Of a DNA stretch of 54,143 nt, positions 10,582 to 19,256 are shown in pieces. A program made the translations under genes and the position numbers. The notes under the pieces were generated by a model. That model made no database searches and was not told the origin of the DNA. It saw only the letters and a list, made by a program, of their open reading frames with translations. Numbering within the stretch: position 1 is the first letter of the stretch; the number at the start of each line of letters is the position of its first letter. The stretch is from an uncultured Oscillospiraceae bacterium (GTDB taxonomy: Bacteria > Bacillota > Clostridia > Oscillospirales > Ruminococcaceae): the NCBI GenBank assembly GCA_934466475.1, contig CAKSLI010000013.1, forward strand, positions 1 through 54,143, given 5' to 3'.

Positions 10582-10628
10582 TGAATCAGCGGTCACACCG
10601 CTCTATATTTGTTTCAGGAGAAGAAAGA

Positions 10629-11930
10629 ATGAAGAAGTTTATATCAATACTGGCTGCGGTTTCAATGCTGCTGGCTATGACCGCCTGCTCGGGAAACGGC
10701 ACGAGCTCCTCAGCTCCGGAGAGCACGGCTTCTGAGAGCTCCGCACCGGAAAGCTCCGCGGCGCAGACCGCAGAGGTCACTGCCGACAGCTCCGCGTCCG
10801 CCCAGACTGCGGAGGCTCCCACGGCGGAGGCTGACGACAACCGTTCCGACTATGAGAAGATGATCGACCGCTCCCTGCTTTCCACGGGCGACATGACCAG
10901 AATGGCTGACGTGTTCCAGAAAGCGCAGAACGGCGAGGACATCACGGTTGCGTACATAGGCGGCTCCATAACCGAGGGCTACAACGCTGGGACCACGGAA
11001 TTCTACGCAAAGACCTGCACCGACCTGCTTCAGGGCTACTTCCCGGATATCACGGTGACCGGCGTCAACGCGGGAATCAGCGGAACTCCCTCGCTGCTCG
11101 GAAATCTCCGCCTGGAGCGCGATGTGCTCTCCGCCGACCCGGATATTGTGTTCGTTGAGTTCGCGGTAAACGACGGTCAGACAGCTGAATACAAGAACGC
11201 CTATGAGAGCCTTGTGCGCACGCTCCTCACGCAGGATAAGGATATCGCGGTAGTCCTTCTGTTCACGGTGCTTGACAGCGGCTATACCTGTCAGGAGCAC
11301 ATGTCGCAGATAGGCGAGAACTACGGGCTCCCGATGATAAGCGTGCACGACAGCGTTTACGAGGAGATAGAAGCCGGCAGAATGACGTGGCAGGACTACT
11401 CCGATGACCAGTCCCACCCGAATGCCTACGGTCACAAGTGCATCACCGATTTCGTGGATAACTACTATCAGAAGGTGCTCCCGGTCGCTGCCGAGAATGC
11501 CGGCGAGGTAGACAAGAACCTTCCCGCGCCTGTTTTCAGCGGAAAGTACATGAATATGCACTACATGGACAGCGCAAATATGGAGAACGTTGAGCTGGAC
11601 AACTTCACCCAGTACGACACCCACGGGAACTTCCACAACGGCTGGTTCTACAAGAGCACCGACGGCGGCTCCATGAAGTTCACGCTGAACTGCTCCGTGC
11701 TGGAAATGGTGTTCAAGGCGAACAACAGCGAAAAGTACGGCACTGCGGACATCTACATTGACGGGGTAAAGACCTCCTCGGTATCCTCCAATATGGCGGA
11801 CGGCTGGAACAACCCTGTTACCGCGTACCTGATAGACGATGATTCCTCCGCGGAGCACACCGTTGAGATACGCATGGAGCCTGCCGATGGCTCGGCTTAT
11901 TTCGTGCTGGCATTCGGCTACTGCGACTAA
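10629..11930 (+). CDS. SGNH/GDSL-type esterase lipoprotein
   Basis: 433 residues from the ATG at 10629, which follows CAGGAGAAGAAAG. The signal peptide ends in a lipobox (LLAMTAC), so the mature protein is lipid-anchored on the outer face of the membrane; a Ser/Ala/Glu-rich linker follows (to about residue 75). The SGNH hydrolase domain shows GGSITEG in place of GDS, a Gly block, FAVNDG as the Asn block, and DQSHPNAYGH with the catalytic Asp and His. The C-terminal 130 residues look like a beta-sandwich accessory domain. Relatives deacetylate plant polysaccharides or peptidoglycan; the substrate here is unknown. The gene has its own consensus promoter and terminator, so it is monocistronic. 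Confidence 0.85.
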   Translation: MKKFISILAAVSMLLAMTACSGNGTSSSAPESTASESSAPESSAAQTAEVTADSSASAQTAEAPTAEADDNRSDYEKMIDRSLLSTGDMTRMADVFQKAQNGEDITVAYIGGSITEGYNAGTTEFYAKTCTDLLQGYFPDITVTGVNAGISGTPSLLGNLRLERDVLSADPDIVFVEFAVNDGQTAEYKNAYESLVRTLLTQDKDIAVVLLFTVLDSGYTCQEHMSQIGENYGLPMISVHDSVYEEIEAGRMTWQDYSDDQSHPNAYGHKCITDFVDNYYQKVLPVAAENAGEVDKNLPAPVFSGKYMNMHYMDSANMENVELDNFTQYDTHGNFHNGWFYKSTDGGSMKFTLNCSVLEMVFKANNSEKYGTADIYIDGVKTSSVSSNMADGWNNPVTAYLIDDDSSAEHTVEIRMEPADGSAYFVLAFGYCD

Positions 11931-11936
11931 AAAAGA

Positions 11937-11964
11937 ATCGCACGGAGCAGTTTCCGTGCGATTT
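11937..11964 (+). terminator. Terminator after the SGNH esterase
   Basis: AATCGCACGGA / TCCGTGCGATT stem with a short loop, preceded by an A-run and followed by T-rich sequence. Confidence 0.8.
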
Positions 11965-11979
11965 CTGCGTATAAGATAT

Positions 11980-11999
11980 GGGGAGCTTTCCGGCTCCCC
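11980..11999 (-). terminator. Terminator after the AGCS symporter
   Basis: GGGGAGC / GCTCCCC stem just downstream of the minus-strand stop codon. The T-tract is weak (ATATCTTAT). Confidence 0.6.
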
Positions 12000-12006
12000 A
12001 TAAATT

Positions 12007-13596
12007 TTATTCTGCGTAATCCGAATCTATGCCCGCGCTTACAAGCTCTTTCTGCTCGGCTTCAAGCGCCGCCGCCTGCTCGCGCTGTATGTCCGCATGG
12101 ACTGACAGCATTGGCTCTACATTTATATGCCGTATGTGACGGTCAACGTAGTTCTTCGTACACTTGTATACCATTGGCGAAAGCACAAGCACGCCTATCA
12201 GGTTCGGTATCATCATCATGCCGTTGAATGTGTCGGAGAGCTCCCACGCGAGGTTCTCGCCCATGGTCGCGCCGCCGAATATCGCGGCAACGAATACTAT
12301 CTTGTAGAAAAGCGTAGCCTTTGTGCCGAACAGGTACTCGAAAGCCTTTGTTCCATAGTGGCTCCAGCCGAGGGAGGTGGAGAACGCGAACAGCAGCAGC
12401 GCTATCGCAACAAAATAGCGACCGAATACGCCGAAGTTCTGCTCAAACGCCAGACCCACTATCGAGCCGGTCTGCTTTTCAAGGGAGCTGTCTATCAGCC
12501 TTCCGGTGTCCAGATTGAACAGACCGGAGGAGAGAATAGTGAACGCCGTCAGGGTGCATACCACGATGGTGTCCGTGAATACGCTGAATATTCCCCACAT
12601 GCCCTGGCTTACCGGCTCCTTTACGTTGGAGTTGCAGTGCACCATTACAGAGGATCCGAGACCTGCCTCGTTGGAGAATACGCCGCGCTTCATGCCCATT
12701 TCTATCGCCATTTTTACGCCCTGTCCCACCAGACCGCCGGCTATCGCCTCAAAGCCGAACGCGCTCTTGAATATTGCACTGAACACATCGCCAAACTGAC
12801 TGATGTTCTTTATGCATACAGCGATAGTTCCCAACAGGTAGATGACCACCATTATCGGTACTATCTTTTCTGTAACAAGGGCTATTCTCTGTATTCCGCC
12901 GATGACTACCAGCGCGGCAACTATCATCAGGACGATTCCGGTGATGATGTTCGGTATGCCGAATGTGCTGTTCATGTTGGTGGAAATGGTGTTTATCTGG
13001 GTCATATTGCCGATTCCGAACGATGCGAACAGGCAGAACACACAGAACATCACCGCCAGCACGGAGCCGAGAGTCTTGCAGTGCTTCTTTCCGCCAAGAC
13101 CATACTTCAGGTAGTACATGGCACCGCCGCTCCACTCGCCGTTGTTGTTCTTAACGCGGTAGAGGATACCGAGGACATTCTCCGCGAAATTGGTCATCAT
13201 GCCGAAGAACGCCATTACCCACATCCAGAATACCGCGCCGGGGCCTCCGGTCACTATCGCGGAGGCAACGCCCGCGATGTTTCCAGTGCCGACCGTGGAG
13301 GCAAGTGCCGCGCATACGCTCTGGAACTGGGATATCTGCTTGTCCTTCGTGTGCTTGGTTACGCTCTTGTCACGGAATATCGCGCCGATGGTGCATTTGA
13401 ACCACCTGCCGATGTGGGATACCTGGAAGAACTTTGTCAGCGATGTCATCAATATTCCAACGAACAGCAGGAGTATAAGGGCTGGCCAGCCCCATACCAC
13501 GCTGCTCACCGCGTCATTCACTGTTTTCACAGCGCCCAGGAAGCTGTCCAGGAAGCTGTTGCTCTCCGCTGCCGCGGAAATCATGAGATAATGCAA
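12007..13596 (-). CDS. AGCS-family sodium:alanine/glycine symporter
   Basis: 529 residues with about 11 hydrophobic segments. The family signature is clear (ALASTVGTGNIAGVASAIVTGGPGAVFWMW, abridged: STVGTGNIAGV then GGPGAVFWMW), as is the later MGMKRGVFSNEAGLGSS. AGCS carriers import alanine or glycine with sodium or protons. The start deserves note: the frame opens with GTG at 13605, but the AAGGAG site would be only two bases away. TTG at 13596 is eight bases from GGAG and is the better start. It has its own promoter at 13633-13661 and is probably transcribed alone. Confidence 0.93.
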   Translation of the reverse strand: MHYLMISAAAESNSFLDSFLGAVKTVNDAVSSVVWGWPALILLLFVGILMTSLTKFFQVSHIGRWFKCTIGAIFRDKSVTKHTKDKQISQFQSVCAALASTVGTGNIAGVASAIVTGGPGAVFWMWVMAFFGMMTNFAENVLGILYRVKNNNGEWSGGAMYYLKYGLGGKKHCKTLGSVLAVMFCVFCLFASFGIGNMTQINTISTNMNSTFGIPNIITGIVLMIVAALVVIGGIQRIALVTEKIVPIMVVIYLLGTIAVCIKNISQFGDVFSAIFKSAFGFEAIAGGLVGQGVKMAIEMGMKRGVFSNEAGLGSSVMVHCNSNVKEPVSQGMWGIFSVFTDTIVVCTLTAFTILSSGLFNLDTGRLIDSSLEKQTGSIVGLAFEQNFGVFGRYFVAIALLLFAFSTSLGWSHYGTKAFEYLFGTKATLFYKIVFVAAIFGGATMGENLAWELSDTFNGMMMIPNLIGVLVLSPMVYKCTKNYVDRHIRHINVEPMLSVHADIQREQAAALEAEQKELVSAGIDSDYAE

Positions 13597-13632
13597 TAGG
13601 TCCACTCCTTTTTTGTATAAAAGCTACCTTTA

Positions 13633-13661
13633 ATTATACACCATATAAGCTGTAAAATCAA
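13633..13661 (-). promoter_or_regulatory. Promoter of the AGCS symporter
   Basis: Minus strand: TTGATT (13656-13661), 17-base spacer, TATAAT (13633-13638). The leader of about 40 bases shows no riboswitch-like fold. Confidence 0.75.
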
Positions 13662-13810
13662 ACTAAATCTCTATGGCAATTTGCACAAAATTTATTACAG
13701 ATTTTCCCTTGCGTAAAGCTAATTTAGTTTATCAACTTTGTAACCTAATCCGGGTATGTAACTTTTCACTAAAAAAGTTGGCAGTTTTGCACAAAAACAT
13801 CAACCTGTTG

Positions 13811-13840
13811 TTGCAATAGTCATCTCAGGTGTGTTATACT
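13811..13840 (+). promoter_or_regulatory. Putative promoter of the GGDEF/EAL gene
   Basis: TTGCAA (13811-13816), 18-base spacer, TATACT (13835-13840). The 13597-13891 gap otherwise holds AT-rich sequence with no recognisable gene. Confidence 0.55.
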
Positions 13841-13891
13841 TAACTCAGATATTATTATTATAAATAGGAAAGATATCCGGAGGAATGGAAC

Positions 13892-16800
13892 TTGAAAAAG
13901 CAAAGACCCCTTATCGGGATTATCGCGGCTGAAGCAGAATATGTGTTCTTCACCCGTTCGCTGGAATATATCCAGAAAGAGCTTTTTGACGCCGATATGG
14001 ACGTGCTGGTGTTCTCATCGCTGATGATGTCTGGCAACGCTGAGTTCGACGCGGCGGAGAACTCTGTCTATGACCTGATAAACCTCGACGCACTTGACGG
14101 TATCATTATTTTCCCGTCAAGCATCAGCAGCGAGGAATCCAGAAACAAGCTCATTGCCCGCATAAAATCAGATTTCAAGGGTCCCGTTGCCTGCTTCGAC
14201 AGCGAGGTGGAGGGCTTTGAGAATTTCATATACGACTACCGCAGCGCTGCCGAAATGATCGTTGAGCATATCATGGGACAGCACGGCGCAAAAATCATTG
14301 ACTTCGTGGGAGGTCCGAGCGACGCGTTCCACGACACGATAAAAGGGTATTTTATCGAGTTGATGCAAAAGCGCGGCTATGATATCCCGGAAAACCGCAT
14401 TCACACCGGCAAGGACTGGATAGACGATTTTTCCCCGATCGCAGACGAGATATTGGCGAACGGACTGCCGGACGCTGTACTGTGCTGCTCCGACCTTACG
14501 GCGGTGCAGCTTGTCGCCGCGCTCTCCAACCGGGGCGTTAAGATACCGGAGGATGTCATTGTTTCCGGATTCAACCAGAACGAGCCGTTCGGTGCGGATT
14601 ACCTCAACATTACCTCCGCGCTGCGCGACCCGAAGAGCATAGCGCTGAGCGCCGCAGGATACTTGATCTCACGGATCCGCGGCACTGAATACGAGCCGGT
14701 GATCGACGAGTGTTCCGCGCAGCTCATGCCGGGCATGACCTGCGGCTGCCGCCGTATAAATCTTGGCAAGATATGCGATATCGCGGCAATGAATATGACC
14801 GCGGCGCAGCAGAACGGCTTTGAGTCCTACTATAACTTCATGTCGGAGGATCTGGTAGCGGCGGAAACATTCTACGACTACCTCTGGAAGGTGGACTGGT
14901 ATACCCATTTCCTCGGGGATTTCAAGGGATTCTGGATGTGCCTGAATAACAAGGTCATGCACGACCCCGCTCCTGCGGAGGGATTCACCGACAGGATAGC
15001 CCTTGCGCTGAAGCGTACCAACGGCAGGGGAACCGTTGACCTCATGGATAAGTTCCCCAAGGAGCAGATGCTCCCGGAGATATTCCAGGAGCGCAGCAAG
15101 CCGTCCGCGTACATATTTACCTCGCTGCACTTCATGGGCGTTAATTACGGCTACGTGGTGCTTTCCTACGGGGATTCGCTCCAGGTTTACGGCAAGGACT
15201 ATGTAAAGTGGCTGCGCACCGTTTCCTGTGCGCTTGAAAAGCAGCGCCGCCATATCCTCTACAACGACACGGTCACCGAAACGCAGGTGCGCGATTCCCT
15301 TACGGGTCTGCTCAATATGCGCGGATATACCCGCATAATGTCCGAGCGCTGCGGAAAGTTCAACGACCCGCACAGGATACTCCGCATAATTTCCATAGAT
15401 ATCGAGAACTTGAAGGGCATAAACGACACTTACGGCTACGCCGAGGGCGACCGGGTGCTTTCCGGGCTGAGCGTTGCGCTCACCAGCGCGGCGGGCGACA
15501 GCGACATTGTCGTGAGGGTCAGCGGCGATGAGTTCTTCATTGCGGGAATAATTGACGAGGGCTCTGTGGACGATGTGCAGTCCCGACTGAACTCTGCGAT
15601 AGAATCCCTGAACCACCGCGACAACCGCGAATACGGCGTGAACGTATACACCGCAGTCGCAACGGCTCCGCTGACTGACCGCTCCGTGCTGGAGAAGCTG
15701 CCGTATGACGCGGCGTACCAGCGCACGCTTGCCAAGGACAATCACACCAAGATGCACAAGACCGCGGACGTCAACACGGATTCCTTTGACCCGGAGGAGC
15801 GCCGCAACGTTATCCGTCTGCTCAACGAGAACCTGTTCAGCTATCACTTCCAGCCGATAGTTGACGCGCGCACCGGCGACATCTACGCTTACGAAGCGCT
15901 CATGCGTTCAGGCGATGAATTCAGGCTGTCGCCGCTGACCATACTCACCCATGCGGAGGCGCTCAACCGCCTGCATGACGTTGAGATGTGCACGATGTTC
16001 AATACCATGCGCTTTGCCAAGGAGAATCAGCAGCTGCTGAAAGACAGGCTGCTGTTCGTGAACAGCATTCCCGCATGTACGCTTCCGGACGCCGATTTCG
16101 AGCGGCTGTACCAGCTTTACGGCGACATCATGGGAAATGTCGTGGTGGAATTTACCGAGCAGACCGAGGCGAGCGCAAAGCAGCTCCAGACGCTCATCGA
16201 GCGCAGCAGGCGCTGCGGATTCAAGATAGCCATTGACGACTACGGCACGGGATATTCCAACATCAGCAACCTGCTGACGTTCATGCCGAACGTTGTAAAG
16301 ATAGACCGCAGCCTTATCATGAATATCCACAAGGACAAGCGCAAGAAGCACTTCACGCGCAACATCATAGACTATGCGCACGACAACAATTTCATGGCGC
16401 TTGCGGAGGGAGTTGAGCTCACCGAGGAGCTCCAGACCGTTATCGCAATGGGCGTTGACCTCATCCAGGGCTACTACACGGCGAAGCCCTCTCCGGAGCT
16501 CATGCAGGAGATACCCGCGGAGATAATCCAGGAGATAAAGGAATACAACCGCGCAAGCGAGAACCGCCGCACGAGAAAGACCTACTTTACCGGTGACGAG
16601 CGCGAGATATCGCTCATGGCTCTCGACCTTGACAGCTACACGGACATCATCGTCACCCGCCCGGACTACACGCTGACAGGAAACAGCAGGTTCGTTTCGG
16701 ACATGACGCTGCGCACAAAGGACAACCTCGACTGCTCGCTGACCCTGGTCAACGTCAGCATGAAGAATGACAGCGCGGGCGCTTCTATCAGCGTTGGTCA

Positions 16801-17602
16801 GAACAGCACGATGACGCTGAACATAACCGGCGATGTTTCGATAACCGGCGGGATTTTCGTCCCGGCGGGCTCCACGCTGAATATAACCGGAGAGGGTACG
16901 CTGAGCATAAATTCCTCCACCAACCAGACATACGCGATAGGCTCCGGATTCACGATGTCCTACGGCAACATCAATATCGCAATGGACGGAAAGGTGTTCA
17001 TTCACCTCGACAGCGAAAAGAGCGTTGCAATCGGCGGCAGGAGCAACGATGACCTTTCCCGCATAAGAATAAAGTGCGCGGAACTTTCTATCGAGCAGCT
17101 CGGCAAGAGCACGCTCGGCATAGGCAGCCTGCTTTCAGGCGCGGACGTGTTCATCGAAAATACCCGCCTTAAGCTGGTGCACCATTCCAAGACGGCGCTC
17201 GGCGTGGGGAGCTTCAGCGACCCGTGCAGCATAACCATGGTAAGCAGCTCGGCGAATATCACGATGTCCGGCGACAAGATAGGCGGATTCGGCTCCTACA
17301 ATTCGAGGGGCGGCTGCATAAAGATGTCCGATGACCGTATCACCTCCATATTTAAGGGCAAGGAGATACTCGGCATAGGCGCTGACAAGGAATTCGGCGA
17401 GATAATCATGAACGACTGCACCCTTGATTCCACCATTGAGGGCGCAAGCGCAGTGGCGCTCGGCTCCTCCGACTGCATAGGCACGATAAACATGCGCACA
17501 TGCAGCGGCGACATCAAGGTGCTTGCAGGGGAGAAAACGCTCCTCGGCGTAAAGCCGGAGAACCTCATTTCCGACCGCTGCGGTCTGAAATGGACGACAT
17601 GA
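13892..17602 (+). CDS. LacI-type sensor / GGDEF / EAL protein with a beta-solenoid-like C-terminal domain
   Basis: 1236 residues, starting with TTG at 13892, eight bases after GGAGG. Residues 1-290 are a periplasmic-binding-like fold of the LacI effector type without an N-terminal helix-turn-helix; they end in a Cys pair motif (TCGCR). A linker domain follows to about 460. The GGDEF domain has SGDEF at 544-548, with the Asp-Asn metal/nucleotide residues (ISIDIENLKGINDTYG) and no Arg at the usual inhibitory RxxD site. The EAL domain has EAL at 668-670, VNSIP, VVVEFTEQTE, IDDYGTGYS (Asp782-Asp783), KIDRSLI and AEGVE, so all usual catalytic residues are present. Residues from about 900 to the end are a repetitive Ile/Gly/Asn/Ser-rich stretch resembling a right-handed beta-helix. 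There is no signal peptide or membrane helix, so it is expected to be a cytoplasmic c-di-GMP enzyme tuned by a small ligand. Confidence 0.88.
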   Translation: MKKQRPLIGIIAAEAEYVFFTRSLEYIQKELFDADMDVLVFSSLMMSGNAEFDAAENSVYDLINLDALDGIIIFPSSISSEESRNKLIARIKSDFKGPVACFDSEVEGFENFIYDYRSAAEMIVEHIMGQHGAKIIDFVGGPSDAFHDTIKGYFIELMQKRGYDIPENRIHTGKDWIDDFSPIADEILANGLPDAVLCCSDLTAVQLVAALSNRGVKIPEDVIVSGFNQNEPFGADYLNITSALRDPKSIALSAAGYLISRIRGTEYEPVIDECSAQLMPGMTCGCRRINLGKICDIAAMNMTAAQQNGFESYYNFMSEDLVAAETFYDYLWKVDWYTHFLGDFKGFWMCLNNKVMHDPAPAEGFTDRIALALKRTNGRGTVDLMDKFPKEQMLPEIFQERSKPSAYIFTSLHFMGVNYGYVVLSYGDSLQVYGKDYVKWLRTVSCALEKQRRHILYNDTVTETQVRDSLTGLLNMRGYTRIMSERCGKFNDPHRILRIISIDIENLKGINDTYGYAEGDRVLSGLSVALTSAAGDSDIVVRVSGDEFFIAGIIDEGSVDDVQSRLNSAIESLNHRDNREYGVNVYTAVATAPLTDRSVLEKLPYDAAYQRTLAKDNHTKMHKTADVNTDSFDPEERRNVIRLLNENLFSYHFQPIVDARTGDIYAYEALMRSGDEFRLSPLTILTHAEALNRLHDVEMCTMFNTMRFAKENQQLLKDRLLFVNSIPACTLPDADFERLYQLYGDIMGNVVVEFTEQTEASAKQLQTLIERSRRCGFKIAIDDYGTGYSNISNLLTFMPNVVKIDRSLIMNIHKDKRKKHFTRNIIDYAHDNNFMALAEGVELTEELQTVIAMGVDLIQGYYTAKPSPELMQEIPAEIIQEIKEYNRASENRRTRKTYFTGDEREISLMALDLDSYTDIIVTRPDYTLTGNSRFVSDMTLRTKDNLDCSLTLVNVSMKNDSAGASISVGQNSTMTLNITGDVSITGGIFVPAGSTLNITGEGTLSINSSTNQTYAIGSGFTMSYGNINIAMDGKVFIHLDSEKSVAIGGRSNDDLSRIRIKCAELSIEQLGKSTLGIGSLLSGADVFIENTRLKLVHHSKTALGVGSFSDPCSITMVSSSANITMSGDKIGGFGSYNSRGGCIKMSDDRITSIFKGKEILGIGADKEFGEIIMNDCTLDSTIEGASAVALGSSDCIGTINMRTCSGDIKVLAGEKTLLGVKPENLISDRCGLKWTT

Positions 17603-17625
17603 CATAGTTTTATTCACATAGCATG

Positions 17626-17660
17626 AACAGCCCGGATCTTAATCTGATCCGGGCTGTTTT
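17626..17660. terminator. Terminator between convergent genes
   Basis: AGCCCGGATC / GATCCGGGCT stem with a seven-base loop, followed by GTTTTTATA on the plus strand. It serves the GGDEF/EAL gene and may also stop the lysis cassette from the other side. Confidence 0.9.
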
Positions 17661-17673
17661 TATATGTTATTCT

Positions 17674-18450
17674 TCATTCCGTTTCAGCCGTGACCGTATA
17701 TCCCAGCTTTGTGAGCCGCTTCAGCTCGTCTGAGCGCTCGGCGGCGGGGACTTCCTTGACCGCTGTTATGCGGTATTTTTTCGGCTTCTTTCCGTTGAGC
17801 CCAAGGCGCTCTATCTTCGCGGCGTAGCCAACGTAGCTCCAGTTGCAGTCGCACTCCCCGGGAACTCCGGCGACCCTGCCGACCTTGTTGTAGTCGTTCA
17901 CGCCGCCGGCAACGGAGAACTGCCACATCTCCTGACCGTACTGATACTCGGAGCCTTCCTTCGTGTACTGTGCGAGCCACAGGTCATAGTCTTTGAGCCG
18001 GTCCAGGTCAAGATGAGCCTTTATGACCGCAGGTCCCGTATATAATACAGGATAGTATCCGCCGGTGCGGACGCGCTCCAGGAACGCCCTGCATATCGCC
18101 GTGTACTGCGCCCGTGTGAACCCTTTCCCGAGAACCACGCTGTCCTCGAAATCGAATGCCACCGGATAGTCTATCTCCAGACCCTTCAGCTGTTCAAGAG
18201 TCCATGCGGCTTCATTGCGGGCTTCAGCGGCATTTGAGGCGAGGCTGTAAAGGTAGACGCCGACATACAGCCCCGCCGCCTTTGCCGCGGCGTAATACTG
18301 CGCGAACCTGTCGTCCAGGCTCCTGCCGTAGCCCAGCCGGAGCATAACGAACTTCACGGGCTTTCCGAGTATGTGAGCGTTTTTGAGCGCTTTGAAATCC
18401 ACCGCGCCATTCCAGCGGGAGAGGTCAACGCCTGCGTATTTTAATGCCAT
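17674..18450 (-). CDS. GH25 lysozyme (endolysin)
   Basis: 258 residues from the ATG at 18450, which follows GGGGAGGACTGAC. The glycoside hydrolase 25 core is evident: GVDLSRWNGAVDF (first catalytic Asp), FVMLRLGYG, GVYLYS, PVAFDFED (the Asp/Glu pair of the DxE motif), PVLYTG and LWLAQY. GH25 enzymes cleave the beta-1,4 MurNAc-GlcNAc bond of peptidoglycan. The C-terminal 45 residues (KKPKKYRITAVKEV onwards) look like a small wall-binding or SPOR-like add-on. There is no signal peptide, so release would need the adjacent holin. It follows the holin by one base. Confidence 0.92.
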   Translation of the reverse strand: MALKYAGVDLSRWNGAVDFKALKNAHILGKPVKFVMLRLGYGRSLDDRFAQYYAAAKAAGLYVGVYLYSLASNAAEARNEAAWTLEQLKGLEIDYPVAFDFEDSVVLGKGFTRAQYTAICRAFLERVRTGGYYPVLYTGPAVIKAHLDLDRLKDYDLWLAQYTKEGSEYQYGQEMWQFSVAGGVNDYNKVGRVAGVPGECDCNWSYVGYAAKIERLGLNGKKPKKYRITAVKEVPAAERSDELKRLTKLGYTVTAETE

Positions 18451-18451
18451 G

Positions 18452-18700
18452 TCAGTCCTCCCCGTGAGATTTACCCGCGGAGCTTCCGCCGCCCGCGGAG
18501 CCGCTGTTTCCTGCGCTGTCCGCAAGACCCTCGCCGACCATGTAGCCTATCACTGCCGCTCCGCTGAGTATACAGCCGGAAACAGTCTCAGCCGTCTCGG
18601 ACGAGCCGCCGAACGCCACGATAAGCCCCGCGATGAATCCCGCGAGCGCTACCCAGAGCTTGCGCGATGTGAGCTTACGCTTCCAGTCAATTCTGTTCAT
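18452..18700 (-). CDS. Phage-type holin (phi LC3 family-like)
   Basis: 82 residues. The opening NRIDWKRKLTSRKLWVALAG and a first hydrophobic helix, a short loop (GGSSETAETV) and a second helix (CILSGAAVIGYMVGEGLAD) match the two-helix phi LC3-type holins. The tail is Gly/Ser-rich and hydrophilic. Holins permeabilise the membrane to release endolysin; such proteins can also serve non-lytic secretion. The ATG at 18700 follows CAGGAGGAAAAAAAGC. It overlaps the upstream gene by 14 bases and lies one base before the lysozyme gene. Confidence 0.85.
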   Translation of the reverse strand: MNRIDWKRKLTSRKLWVALAGFIAGLIVAFGGSSETAETVSGCILSGAAVIGYMVGEGLADSAGNSGSAGGGSSAGKSHGED

Positions 18701-18923
18701 GCTTTTTTTCCTCCTGTTCCAGATCGTCTATTCTATGATTGATGACCTTTATCTGTTCCTCGACCACCGGCATGCGGCGGGCGAAGTTATTGTGCTCCGC
18801 GACCTTGCTTTCGAGCTGCTGGAGCCGGTATGCGGTGAGCTTGGAGCTGACCAGTATTCCGCCGAGCGAGCCCCCAAGCGTCCCTATCAGCGACAGCGCC
18901 GCTGTAATGATGTTGCTGTCCAT
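18687..18923 (-). CDS. Small membrane/coiled-coil protein of phage lysis cassettes
   Basis: 78 residues from the ATG at 18923, which follows GGAAGGAGGATGAA. One N-terminal hydrophobic helix (IITAALSLIGTLGGSLGGILV) is followed by a heptad-rich coiled coil (LESKVAEHNNFARRMPVVEE, then KVINHRIDDLEQEEKK). This layout is typical of the small protein, often annotated as XhlA- or hemolysin-like, that precedes the holin in clostridial phage genomes. First gene of a three-gene cassette with the holin and lysozyme. Confidence 0.75.
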   Translation of the reverse strand: MDSNIITAALSLIGTLGGSLGGILVSSKLTAYRLQQLESKVAEHNNFARRMPVVEEQIKVINHRIDDLEQEEKKHEQN

Positions 18924-19018
18924 TTCATCCTCCTTCCGCGGATATCCCCGCAGCTTAAATGTATACCGCCTGCTACTGCAAATAACTGCATTTCTTCCGG
19001 CGGGATAACATGACCTGT

Positions 19019-19130
19019 TCTGAACCGTTTTCTTTCGTGAACCGTATCGGTTCATTCAAACAAGGCTAAATTTGTTCAAAGCGCACAAAAACCATAAACT
19101 TGTGCTGTTCAATTAAACAAAAATCACGCT
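19019..19130. promoter_or_regulatory. Candidate operator region between the lysis cassette and the fru operon
   Basis: The 333-base gap 18924-19256 holds a perfect palindrome TGAACCG-TAT-CGGTTCA at 19038-19054, a half site TGAACCG at about 19020, and three TTCAA-containing direct repeats followed by A-rich runs (19052, 19075 and 19109 regions). A DeoR-type regulator (the fruR-like gene) or a phage-type repressor could bind here; the sequence alone does not decide. Confidence 0.4.
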
Positions 19131-19157
19131 TTCTTGAATCGTTTTGAGCTAAACTAC

Positions 19158-19186
19158 TTGATTTTGAGCGGAAAGTGTGATATTAT
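19158..19186 (+). promoter_or_regulatory. Promoter of the fru operon
   Basis: TTGATT (19158-19163), 17-base spacer, TATTAT (19181-19186), about 65 bases ahead of the DeoR-type regulator's start. Confidence 0.65.
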
Positions 19187-19256
19187 AAGTTCAGGACGAA
19201 GCAAACAAGTCCAGAATCACTCACAAACAGTTCGCGAACAACAAGAGGAAAAGACA

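Noticed and set aside
13597..13891. Riboswitch upstream of the amino-acid symporter
   Set aside because: The leader from the predicted promoter is only about 40 bases, too short for a glycine or similar riboswitch.
14669..15847. 392-codon minus-strand ORF inside the GGDEF/EAL gene
   Set aside because: Antisense shadow of a GC-rich gene with clear domains on the plus strand.
17674..18923. A prophage
   Set aside because: Only lysis genes are present; no structural, replication or integration genes flank them.
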